From Bacillota bacterium (GTDB lineage Bacteria; Bacillota; Bacilli; Bacillales_B; DSM-18226): a DNA stretch of 6,930 nucleotides. Both the position numbers and the translations under genes were made by a program. The DNA is taken from contig JAKACS010000163.1 in the NCBI GenBank assembly GCA_021821235.1, positions 1 through 6,930 on the forward strand. Direction: 5' to 3'. Shown piece by piece: positions 1-5,195 of this stretch (the first letter of the stretch is position 1; every line of letters starts with the position of its first letter). The notes under the pieces were generated by a model, which made no database searches, was not told the origin of the DNA, and saw only the letters and a program-made list of their open reading frames with translations.

Positions 1-48
1 CAATTCAACAGTTGCTTCAAGCAGCCGATCGATATCAACTGTAATCAT
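1..48 (-). CDS. 5' end of an unidentified gene, truncated by the window edge
   Basis: Only the first 16 codons are visible. They begin at ATG (48 down to 46) and read MITVDIDRLLEATVEL. The start is supported by a strong GGAGG (minus strand, 59-55) placed 6 bases upstream. The short amphipathic, acidic N-terminus does not let me name a family. The gene lies 81 bases downstream of the coiled-coil gene on the same strand, with no obvious terminator between them, so the two could be co-transcribed. This is inference from spacing only. Confidence 0.6.
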   Translation of the reverse strand, partial: MITVDIDRLLEATVEL

Positions 49-129
49 TTCCGACCTCCAAATGGGTTGATGGTTGGATATTCTTACTATATTCATTCGA
101 CGGTGTTGGTTTTATTAAGGGGGTAGGAA

Positions 130-492
130 TTACTTATCTGTTTTTTTCAGCAGTAAAATTTCTTCCTCATTTTGAGCAATTTTGTTCAAATGAAGATCAA
201 GCCTTTTATGGATGAGGCTGATTTCATCATGCAAAAAAGAATTTTTTAAATAGTTTTTTATAAAGAATGAAATTTCCTGTGTTTCCTCTTTTTGAAACTC
301 CGCCACTTTTTCAACAATTTCCTTTATATCTGTCAAATCAATTTGATTTACTTCCACCCGATGTTCTATACTATCCATTTTTTCCAATCGATCAAGTCGC
401 TGGCCATAATGTTCCATTGCAACGTCCAATTTGTTGACTTTTTCGTGCAGCCTCTCCAGACTTTCGGCAATCTCCTTTAAGAGCTCCTCCAT
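130..492 (-). CDS. Small coiled-coil protein of unknown function (120 aa)
   Basis: I do not recognise this as a named family. The product is 120 residues, highly charged, with no signal peptide, membrane helix or cysteine. Residues 1-50 and about 85-117 show heptad-like spacing of Leu, Ile and Val, for example LLKEIAESLERLHEKVNKL near the start, which predicts long amphipathic helices and probably oligomerisation. A GAGGGG element (minus strand, 506-501) lies 8 bases before the ATG and supports the start. The gene reads away from the sporulation miniprotein gene and towards the truncated gene at the left edge. It could be a scaffold or cytosolic adaptor, but nothing in the sequence fixes a role. 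Confidence 0.75.
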   Translation of the reverse strand: MEELLKEIAESLERLHEKVNKLDVAMEHYGQRLDRLEKMDSIEHRVEVNQIDLTDIKEIVEKVAEFQKEETQEISFFIKNYLKNSFLHDEISLIHKRLDLHLNKIAQNEEEILLLKKTDK

Positions 493-521
493 CCTTATCG
501 CCCCTCATTTGCATTTTCTTT

Positions 522-530
522 ATTCTAGCA
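522..530 (-). promoter_or_regulatory. Possible extended -10 element for the coiled-coil gene
   Basis: The minus strand reads TGCTAGAAT, which fits the extended -10 form TGn-TATAAT with one mismatch in the hexamer. It lies about 30 bases upstream of the ATG at 492. No good -35 hexamer is present at 16-18 bases; a TTGACC is nearby (537-532) but too close to serve. This is a weak call resting on one motif. Confidence 0.3.
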
Positions 531-689
531 TGGTCAATTTTGCGGATGTGTGACTTTTCCTATTATTTTTCAGGTTTATTATGAACAATTTGTGTAAAAT
601 GCTGGTGTGAACCTCGGGCGAAAGAAGAAAATTTTCTATTGGATATTGCCCATTTTCCCCCGAAAAAAACGGCTTTGGGAATTTGTCCC

Positions 690-719
690 ATACTGATGGA
701 CTGCTTTATTCATATAGTA
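690..719 (+). promoter_or_regulatory. SigE/SigK-type sporulation promoter
   Basis: ATAC (690-693) is followed after 17 bases by CATATAGTA (711-719). This fits the mother-cell SigK consensus AC-N17-CATAnnnTA exactly, and it also fits SigE (ATA about 16-18 bases before CATAnnnT). It lies 28 bases upstream of the start codon of the YjcZ-type miniprotein gene, which is a sensible leader length. A short dyad TGGGA-N5-TCCCA (676-690) abuts the -35 region. The choice between SigE and SigK cannot be settled from sequence; SigK is slightly favoured because both halves match without error. Confidence 0.6.
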
Positions 720-747
720 ATGTAGGATTGCAAAGGAGGTGTTTTTC

Positions 748-840
748 ATGAGTCAAGGAGGAAATAATGGCTTCGCGTTAATCGTCGTACTGTTTATTTT
801 GTTGATCATTGTCGGCTCTGCTTATGTTGGCTTCTATTGA
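748..840 (+). CDS. YjcZ-family sporulation miniprotein (30 aa)
   Basis: This is a 30-residue open frame that length-based gene callers would miss. A strong ribosome binding site AAAGGAGGTG (732-741) lies 6 bases before the ATG. The product has a short Gly/Asn/Gln head (MSQGGNNG) followed by a single hydrophobic segment, FALIVVLFILLIIVGSAYVG, that is the signature of the YjcZ/SscA-like family of Bacillus, in which SscA is needed for proper spore coat assembly. It is probably a small membrane or coat-associated protein made in the mother cell. The upstream SigE/SigK-like promoter agrees with that role. A terminator follows 21 bases after the stop, so it forms its own transcription unit. The family assignment rests on this motif and on length. 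Confidence 0.88.
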   Translation: MSQGGNNGFALIVVLFILLIIVGSAYVGFY

Positions 841-861
841 TGAATCGAGCATAATGCAAGC

Positions 862-894
862 AAAAAAGAGTGAAGGCGAACTTCACTCTTTTTT
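862..894. terminator. Bidirectional rho-independent terminator
   Basis: GAGTGAAG (868-875) pairs perfectly with CTTCACTC (881-888) around the 5-base loop GCGAA. Six A (862-867) precede the stem and six T (889-894) follow it. Each strand therefore has a stem plus U-run. It sits between the plus-strand sporulation gene (stop at 840) and the convergent LTA synthase gene (stop at 899), and can end both transcripts. Confidence 0.9.
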
Positions 895-898
895 AGGT

Positions 899-2884
899 TC
901 ACTTACTGCTTGTATTGGCAGGATTCGTTGGATTTGCTGTATTTGCAGTTTTTGATTTTGAAGCTTTCGGGCCAAGGTATTCAAAATCGTTCGGATTGAT
1001 TGGTTTATATCCGGCCGGCTTATAGAAGCGTAACAAATCCTTATAAACAACTTCATCCGACATCGTTAATTCTGTTTTTACTTTGTTTTCGATTTCTTTC
1101 CCGACAGTTGGATCCGGTGCAAGGTTGTTTGTTCCGGTTGTGTAGAACTTTCCATTTACATACGTAACAGTTGGTGAAACGAAATCACCATTTCTAAACG
1201 CAACCCAATCACGGCGGTCTTTTGATAGCAGGTCTGCACCAAATTCAATATAATCCTTTGTATCGATTCCAAGCAAATGAAGCAAGGTTGGACGGACATC
1301 GACTTCGCCGCCATATTGGTGCTGTACACCGCCTTTAACACCAGGTACACGAATGAACAATGGAACTTCTTGCAGTTCAGCATTAATAGTTGGTGTAATT
1401 TCCGGCACACCTAAAACTTTTTTCATTGCTTCATTATGGTTCTCTGAGATACCGTAATGGTCACCATACAATACAATCACTGTATTATCATACAATCCAG
1501 CTTGTTTTAAATAATTAAAGAACTGTTCCAATGCCTGATCCATATAATTGGCGGATTGGAAGTATTGGTTCACAACTGGGTCACCGAAATCCCCCGCTGG
1601 GAAATTGGTATCTCCTGGATCCATTTCAAACGGAAAATGGTTCGATAACGTAATAAATTTTGTATAGAACGGCTGTTTTAAGCTTTTTAAGAGCGGCATT
1701 GATTCTTCCCAGAATGGTATATCTTTCATGCCATAGTTTTTAGTATTTGCCGATGACATATCATAATACTCTGCATCAAAGAATTGATCATAGCCAAGTG
1801 ATTTGTACATCACATTTCGGTTCCAGAACGTTTTGTAGTTACCGTGGAATACGGCAGAAGAGTACCCAGATCCTTTCAAAATAGCCGGAGCCGCTTGATA
1901 CGTATTCTGTGCTTTGTTCACAAATACCGCACCTTGGGACATTGGATACAATGAATTTTCCATTAAGAATTCTGCATCCGATGTTTTCCCCTGCCCTGTC
2001 TGGTGATAAAAATTGTCAAAATAGAATGTATTGGCATCGCGGGTTAAGGAATTTAAAAACGGAGTTACTTCCTGTCCGTTTAGTTTGTAGCCAATCATGA
2101 AATTTTGGAAAGATTCCAGTGACACGTAAATAACGTTCATGCCCTTTGCTTTTCCAAAATATTCAGGGTTTGGACTGGCGTAATTTGCTTTGCGATAGTT
2201 CTCAACATCGGTAACATCACTGCTGTCAGCCAATGCCCGCTGACTTGATGATTTAATGTTTTGAATGACATCATAAATCGTGAAGTTATAGGCTCCAAGA
2301 TATTTTACAAGATAATTTCGGTCAAATGTCCGGCTTAACAGCTGCGGACGATCCTTCTCTGCCAATCCAAGATTAAACAAGAAGGTTGTAATTGCAAACA
2401 GCAGAACAATTTTAAACGATTTCCGATTCGTTTCCGTTACTTTATTAAAAACTTTTAATGCAAGAATAATTAAGATGATGGTATCCGTAAAAAAGAAAAC
2501 ATCAATCGGTGACATTAATGAGATAACGCTATCGCCTAACTGACCTGAATTCGTTTTTGCCTGCAACATAACAGGAACGGTAATAAAATCATTAAAAAAC
2601 CGGTAATAAACAACATTTGCGTAAAGCAAAAATGATAAGACAAAGTTGATCACGATCAGAACAAGTTTGGTACGCTTTTTAAAAAGCAATGCAAAGCCAA
2701 AAAAGAATAAGGCGGAACTGATTGGATTAATAGCAAGCAAAAACTTCTGCATGTTATTGTCAATCCCGAGCTTAAATACTGTTTGATACGTAACAAATGT
2801 TTTGAGCCAAAATAGAACAACAGCTATAGCAAAGAAAGTCAGATGGTTGTTGCTCAATCTCTGTGACAGTTTCAGTTTCTCCAT
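899..2884 (-). CDS. ltaS: Polyglycerolphosphate lipoteichoic acid synthase (LtaS/YfnI type)
   Basis: The enzyme transfers glycerol-phosphate from phosphatidylglycerol onto glycolipid-anchored LTA at the outer membrane face. The 661 residues match the family length (about 650). Five membrane helices (roughly 15-33, 47-67, 72-94, 125-147, 157-175) precede an extracellular sulfatase-fold domain (about 245-570). Visible active-site residues are Glu257 in VSLESFQ, nucleophile Thr301 in TGQGKTSDAE, Trp354 and Arg356 in FWNR, His416 in SNHFPFE, and Asp475-His476 in YGDHYG. Their numbering is almost that of S. aureus LtaS (255, 300, 354, 356, 416, 475, 476, from memory). ALA at 217-219 followed by Asp-Ser resembles the signal peptidase site that releases the domain. 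The tail from about 640 is rich in Thr, Asn, Pro and Lys. The AGGAG site is 12 bases before ATG. Bacilli carry several paralogues; the ECF promoter upstream suggests the envelope-stress one (YfnI) rather than housekeeping LtaS. Confidence 0.95.
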   Translation of the reverse strand: MEKLKLSQRLSNNHLTFFAIAVVLFWLKTFVTYQTVFKLGIDNNMQKFLLAINPISSALFFFGFALLFKKRTKLVLIVINFVLSFLLYANVVYYRFFNDFITVPVMLQAKTNSGQLGDSVISLMSPIDVFFFTDTIILIILALKVFNKVTETNRKSFKIVLLFAITTFLFNLGLAEKDRPQLLSRTFDRNYLVKYLGAYNFTIYDVIQNIKSSSQRALADSSDVTDVENYRKANYASPNPEYFGKAKGMNVIYVSLESFQNFMIGYKLNGQEVTPFLNSLTRDANTFYFDNFYHQTGQGKTSDAEFLMENSLYPMSQGAVFVNKAQNTYQAAPAILKGSGYSSAVFHGNYKTFWNRNVMYKSLGYDQFFDAEYYDMSSANTKNYGMKDIPFWEESMPLLKSLKQPFYTKFITLSNHFPFEMDPGDTNFPAGDFGDPVVNQYFQSANYMDQALEQFFNYLKQAGLYDNTVIVLYGDHYGISENHNEAMKKVLGVPEITPTINAELQEVPLFIRVPGVKGGVQHQYGGEVDVRPTLLHLLGIDTKDYIEFGADLLSKDRRDWVAFRNGDFVSPTVTYVNGKFYTTGTNNLAPDPTVGKEIENKVKTELTMSDEVVYKDLLRFYKPAGYKPINPNDFEYLGPKASKSKTANTANPTNPANTSSK

Positions 2885-2921
2885 ATTTTTTTAATTCTCC
2901 TCTCACTTACCCAAAGCTACG

Positions 2922-2940
2922 GTAAACGAACATCATTTAC
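2922..2940. promoter_or_regulatory. Imperfect dyad over the proximal LTA synthase promoter
   Basis: GTAAACG (2922-2928) and CATTTAC (2934-2940) form a 7+7 inverted repeat with one mismatch around the 5-base centre AACAT. It covers the predicted transcription start and the last two bases of the -10, a typical place for a repressor operator. I do not recognise the motif as belonging to a known regulator. It could also be chance in AT-rich DNA. Confidence 0.3.
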
Positions 2941-2967
2941 TATAACATATTTTTATTTACTTTTAAA
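2939..2967 (-). promoter_or_regulatory. SigA-like promoter for the LTA synthase gene
   Basis: On the minus strand TTTAAA (2967-2962) is followed after 17 bases by TATAGT (2944-2939). The -10 is preceded by TGT (2947-2945), giving an extended -10. The -35 matches TTGACA at four of six positions. The predicted start near 2932 leaves a leader of about 48 bases before the ATG. This would supply basal transcription beside the upstream ECF promoter. Confidence 0.5.
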
Positions 2968-3053
2968 ACAAAAATAATTCCAATTCATGGTGATCTTAAC
3001 AATACCTCTTGTTCAGCATTGAATGTTGGCAGCAATCAAAACTTACTCTGTAC

Positions 3054-3081
3054 TAGACGAGCATGAATAAAAAAAGTTTCA
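3054..3081 (-). promoter_or_regulatory. ECF sigma factor promoter (SigM/SigX/SigW type) upstream of LTA synthase
   Basis: The minus strand reads TGAAAC (3081-3076), exactly 16 bases, then CGTCTA (3059-3054). This agrees with the consensus TGAAAC-N16-CGTC shared by the Bacillus envelope-stress sigma factors, and the spacer contains the T-run often seen in them. It lies in the gap between the MFS stop (3098) and the LTA synthase start (2884), which gives a leader of about 165 bases. In B. subtilis the LTA synthase paralogue yfnI is a SigM target, so placement and family agree. Which ECF factor uses it cannot be decided from sequence alone. Confidence 0.75.
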
Positions 3082-3097
3082 ATTTTTTAGCCGAAAT

Positions 3098-4294
3098 TTA
3101 TCCTCCTAAACTTCCATGGTTCTGATCGAAAGCAGAAGACTGTTTCAACGTATTCTTCAAATAAACATATAAAAAGAAAAATAACAGGCCGCTGACTAAG
3201 CGCAGCATTGTTGAAATGGACATCGATAACTCCATGCTCGTTTGCTCAAGCAAATAAACACCAAGCTGTGGCGATGCAAACCCAATTATCGCCAAAAAGA
3301 TATTATAAGTGGAAATATATGTGCTGCGGTTTGTTTCATTTGTTACCTCAAGCAATTGATTAAACAGCAAAAGCACTGTCCCGGAAACAAACAAACCAGA
3401 TGAAGCGTTCACAATTGTTAAATAAATCAAATTGCTGGAAAGCACCGTTAAAACCGGTGTTGTCGCCATACCGATTGACACCAGAATCATCATCTTTGCA
3501 TTTCCATGTTTATCCGCCATTTTTCCCCACCATTTAAAACTGACGATTTGCGCAAGCTGATTGGCAACCGAAAATAAACTAATCCACAAGCCGTTTGCAT
3601 GGGCATCACGAATTTGGTAAATACTGAATAAAGGCCATGACATTTGCCAAGCTAAATTAAAAAACAGGCCGCAAAAAAGAAAGTAACGAAATGGCTTATC
3701 GCTTAATATGTGCCAATTCGTTCGCGAAAATAGTTTAGTTTGTTTAAATTCCTTCTTTTTCTCTGGTTCAATATGCTTTATTAAATAGAACACTTCGATT
3801 ATTCCTGCGGCAAATGAAAGAGCAAACAAAAACTCATATGGAAGCGGGTCATCTTTATGAAATTGCTGCAAACCAAGACCAATTAGAAACGTTGTCGCCA
3901 TTCCAACAATCGTTAAAATTTTATTGCGTTCGCTAAAAAAGCTGCTTCTTCGCTGTTCCGGAATAAGGTCGCCGATAAATGCCTGCCAGCTTAGGTTTGC
4001 AAAAGAACCGGGAAAATTCATTAGCCCAACGAGGATGACAAACAGCCAGCTTCGATAATCTTTTGGCACGTATAGAGAGAAAAGCATAAAGACCAAAAAT
4101 ATCCTCGTAAAAAAGATGGAATAGGCAGTAAACCTCTTTTTGTTGTTTTGTTTGTTTAAAAAAATAGAGCCAAAAATGACCGCAAACATTCCGACAAATT
4201 GCGGAAGTGAATTTATTAAACTTACTTGATAATTGGATGCGCTTAAAACGCCGATTGCAAACAAAGGAAAGTAGTTTGTACTCAGGTTTAACAC
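3098..4294 (-). CDS. MFS transporter, start uncertain (possible 5' frameshift)
   Basis: The product is a major facilitator superfamily permease with about 11-12 hydrophobic helices, probably a drug or small-metabolite exporter; the substrate cannot be told. A loop motif DLIPEQRRSSFFSERN (109-124) between helices 4 and 5 resembles the PERRRG-FF-RN loop of one bacterial MFS group. A motif-A-like loop GKMADKHGNAKMM (257-269) marks the second half, and a charged central loop (174-200) separates the two six-helix bundles. The listed start is GTG (4294-4292), which has no ribosome binding site and cuts into the first helix. Protein-like sequence continues in the same frame for 25 codons upstream, without ATG, GTG or TTG before the stop at 4372-4370 (see the entry for 4295-4369). 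The 5' end is therefore either frameshifted or uses a rare start codon. No strong terminator follows. Confidence 0.8.
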   Translation of the reverse strand: MLNLSTNYFPLFAIGVLSASNYQVSLINSLPQFVGMFAVIFGSIFLNKQNNKKRFTAYSIFFTRIFLVFMLFSLYVPKDYRSWLFVILVGLMNFPGSFANLSWQAFIGDLIPEQRRSSFFSERNKILTIVGMATTFLIGLGLQQFHKDDPLPYEFLFALSFAAGIIEVFYLIKHIEPEKKKEFKQTKLFSRTNWHILSDKPFRYFLFCGLFFNLAWQMSWPLFSIYQIRDAHANGLWISLFSVANQLAQIVSFKWWGKMADKHGNAKMMILVSIGMATTPVLTVLSSNLIYLTIVNASSGLFVSGTVLLLFNQLLEVTNETNRSTYISTYNIFLAIIGFASPQLGVYLLEQTSMELSMSISTMLRLVSGLLFFFLYVYLKNTLKQSSAFDQNHGSLGG

Positions 4295-4369
4295 AATCGT
4301 CGCTGCAATTCCATTTTTAATACTGTATTGTTCATTTAAATTATTTGTTTGTTCATCAACCAGACTCGC
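4295..4369 (-). other. In-frame, protein-like extension upstream of the MFS GTG
   Basis: These 25 codons follow the stop at 4372-4370 and run directly into the MFS frame. They encode a hydrophilic head (ASLVDEQTNNLNEQYSIKNG) and then IAATI, which joins VLNLSTNYFPLFAIGVL to complete a normal first membrane helix. That is what the true N-terminus of such a permease should look like. Two out-of-frame ATG codons lie here: 4373-4371 (reads MSESG then stop) and 4356-4354 (reads MNKQII then stop). A one-base indel after either would restore a full-length protein. CTG at 4363-4361 is the only in-frame near-cognate candidate close to the 5' end. Confidence 0.55.
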
Positions 4370-4395
4370 TCATCTTCTTTCAGAAAGTAATTAGC

Positions 4396-4414
4396 AGTGA
4401 CTAAAACAGTTACT
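4396..4414. promoter_or_regulatory. Imperfect dyad in the divergent intergenic region
   Basis: AGTGACT (4396-4402) and AGTTACT (4408-4414) form an inverted repeat with one mismatch around AAAAC. It lies between the divergent MFS gene and the small plus-strand gene, just left of the overlapping -10 candidates. An operator is possible, but no known regulator motif is recognised. Confidence 0.25.
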
Positions 4415-4425
4415 ACCCTTTCTTT

Positions 4426-4434
4426 TGCTATATT
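4426..4434 (+). promoter_or_regulatory. Extended -10 promoter for the small plus-strand gene
   Basis: TGCTATATT fits TGn-TATAAT with one mismatch in the hexamer and lies about 75 bases upstream of the coding start. No clear -35 is present, as often occurs with extended -10 promoters. Confidence 0.4.
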
Positions 4435-4458
4435 AAACCGGAAATTTTTAGACTGCAA
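4430..4458 (-). promoter_or_regulatory. Possible promoter for the MFS gene
   Basis: On the minus strand TTGCAG (4458-4453) is followed after 17 bases by TAATAT (4435-4430). The hexamers match the SigA consensus at three and four positions of six. Its -10 overlaps the plus-strand -10, so the two divergent promoters would compete. The predicted start near 4423 places the first downstream ATG (4373) about 50 bases into the message. Weak on sequence alone. Confidence 0.3.
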
Positions 4459-4509
4459 GAGCTAATTTTTGAAAAATCGATACTATTTTGTTCGAAAGGA
4501 ATGGTTAAG

Positions 4510-4698
4510 ATGCCGCGCATTCGGCCAGATTTTATGAAAAGCCGTTATTTTGTTGATGAACCTGGCAATTGGCATTTAAAAAAAGGGGCACCGAAAGAAT
4601 TGCAGGCTGAATTGGAGCAGTATTTACAAGCGCTTGAACACGAATCGAACGCAGGAACAATCAATGGAAACACAATCGACTACCCCTTTCTCCGATAG
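4510..4698 (+). CDS. Small hydrophilic protein of unknown function (62 aa)
   Basis: The 62-residue product is soluble, with no signal peptide or cysteine. It has a basic head (MPRIRPDFMKSRYF), a turn-rich stretch VDEPGNWHLKKGAP, and an acidic helix rich in Leu, Glu and Gln (about 29-46). I cannot name the family, though the compact, patterned sequence looks like a conserved small Bacillus protein. Two starts are possible. ATG at 4501 touches the ribosome binding site AAAGGA (4495-4500), leaving no spacing. ATG at 4510 has 9 bases of spacing and is preferred; using 4501 would add MVK. It is transcribed divergently from the MFS gene and convergently to the comFB-like gene. Confidence 0.75.
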   Translation: MPRIRPDFMKSRYFVDEPGNWHLKKGAPKELQAELEQYLQALEHESNAGTINGNTIDYPFLR

Positions 4699-4722
4699 AA
4701 AAAAAGAACCCCATTGGGATCC
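4699..4722 (-). terminator. Rho-independent terminator of the comFB-like gene
   Basis: On the minus strand GGATCCC (4722-4716) pairs with GGGGTTC (4712-4706), including two G-T wobbles, around the loop AAT. Seven T follow (4705-4699). It starts 6 bases after the ComFB stop and ends right at the stop codon of the convergent small gene. On the plus strand the same stem has only a short TTT tail, so termination in that direction is less certain. Confidence 0.7.
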
Positions 4723-4728
4723 TTTGGG

Positions 4729-5004
4729 TCAATGCTTTGGATATTTGCCTACTGTATGAATCGCAGCGATAATACGTTTATTAATCCATTTGCGATTTTC
4801 GTTCGTATTGAGATGCCCAAATACACGCTTTCTGCCTTCATCCGTTGTCACATAATGACTTGGCAGATGATTGAGACTTAAAGCGATGATATCGTTTCTG
4901 CATTTGCTGCATTGGCAAAAGGTCTGGTAATCAGTACTATTCAGCCACACAGTCACAAGGGTTGAGACAATTTCCTCCATTACATTAACATAATCGTCTC
5001 TCAT
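4729..5004 (-). CDS. comFB: ComFB-family protein (late competence type)
   Basis: The 91-residue product shows the ComFB pattern: an N-terminal helix with NVMEEIV (7-13), then FCQCSKCRNDIIALSLNHLP (29-48) and SHYV. The cysteines at 30, 32 and 35 and the D-ALSLN-LP-YV core are the family hallmark. In B. subtilis comFB lies between comFA and comFC and its exact role in competence is unclear; here it is alone. Related proteins have been described as cyclic dinucleotide receptors (recalled, not checked). I chose the ATG at 5004-5002 because GAAGG lies 7 bases upstream and because family members begin just before the EEIV helix. An in-frame ATG at 5106 would add 34 residues that look like untranslated leader, and it lies upstream of the predicted promoter. 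Confidence 0.85.
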   Translation of the reverse strand: MRDDYVNVMEEIVSTLVTVWLNSTDYQTFCQCSKCRNDIIALSLNHLPSHYVTTDEGRKRVFGHLNTNENRKWINKRIIAAIHTVGKYPKH

Positions 5005-5080
5005 CCAATTACCTTCTTTCTTGCTATCATGGTGTCGATCCCAACGATGTGGTGGCCCTTTTGGAGAGCACATTGGATAT

Positions 5081-5089
5081 ATTGTAGCA
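5081..5089 (-). promoter_or_regulatory. Extended -10 promoter for the comFB-like gene
   Basis: The minus strand reads TGCTACAAT, an extended -10 with five of six hexamer bases matching. The predicted start near 5074 gives a leader of about 70 bases to the ATG at 5004. No consensus -35 stands at 17 bases. Its position downstream of the 5106 ATG argues against the longer reading of the gene. Confidence 0.45.
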
Positions 5090-5150
5090 TAGAAAAGAAA
5101 GATCATTTTTCAAAAATCGTCAAAATTTAAAATTAGTCCATAAGGCCCAA

Positions 5151-5195
5151 ACAATCAAACAACCAGCTATTGATGACAGCTGGTTGTTTGATTGT
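5151..5195. terminator. Perfect 18-bp hairpin at the end of the ktr operon
   Basis: The arms 5151-5168 and 5178-5195 are exact reverse complements around a 9-base loop. The right arm touches the stop codon of the Ktr regulatory gene (5198-5196). On the minus strand the stem is followed by TTGGGCC, so the usual U-run is nearly absent. On the plus strand it is followed by TCA and seven T (5199-5205), a canonical terminator pointing into the ktr operon. It probably ends ktr transcription, protects its 3' end, and blocks antisense reading into the operon. Confidence 0.75.

Noticed and set aside
292..480. Plus-strand frame of 62 codons
   Set aside because: It is the antisense shadow of the coiled-coil gene, with no ribosome binding site.
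493..689. Further genes or a structured RNA in the gap left of the sporulation gene
   Set aside because: Only very short frames are present (for example 7 codons at 530), and no long stem or known riboswitch core is visible.
1156..1410. Minus-strand frame of 84 codons inside the LTA synthase gene
   Set aside because: It overlaps a strongly supported gene in another frame and encodes no recognisable protein.
1909..2100. Plus-strand frame inside the LTA synthase gene
   Set aside because: Antisense shadow of a well-supported coding region.
3069..3090. T7 run after the MFS stop as a rho-independent terminator
   Set aside because: The possible stems before it are only 4-5 bp, and the T-run is better explained as the spacer of the ECF promoter, though weak termination is not excluded.
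5005..5106. N-terminal 34-residue extension of the ComFB-like frame starting at ATG 5106
   Set aside because: It lies mostly upstream of the predicted promoter start, has no family resemblance, and the internal ATG at 5004 has a good ribosome binding site.
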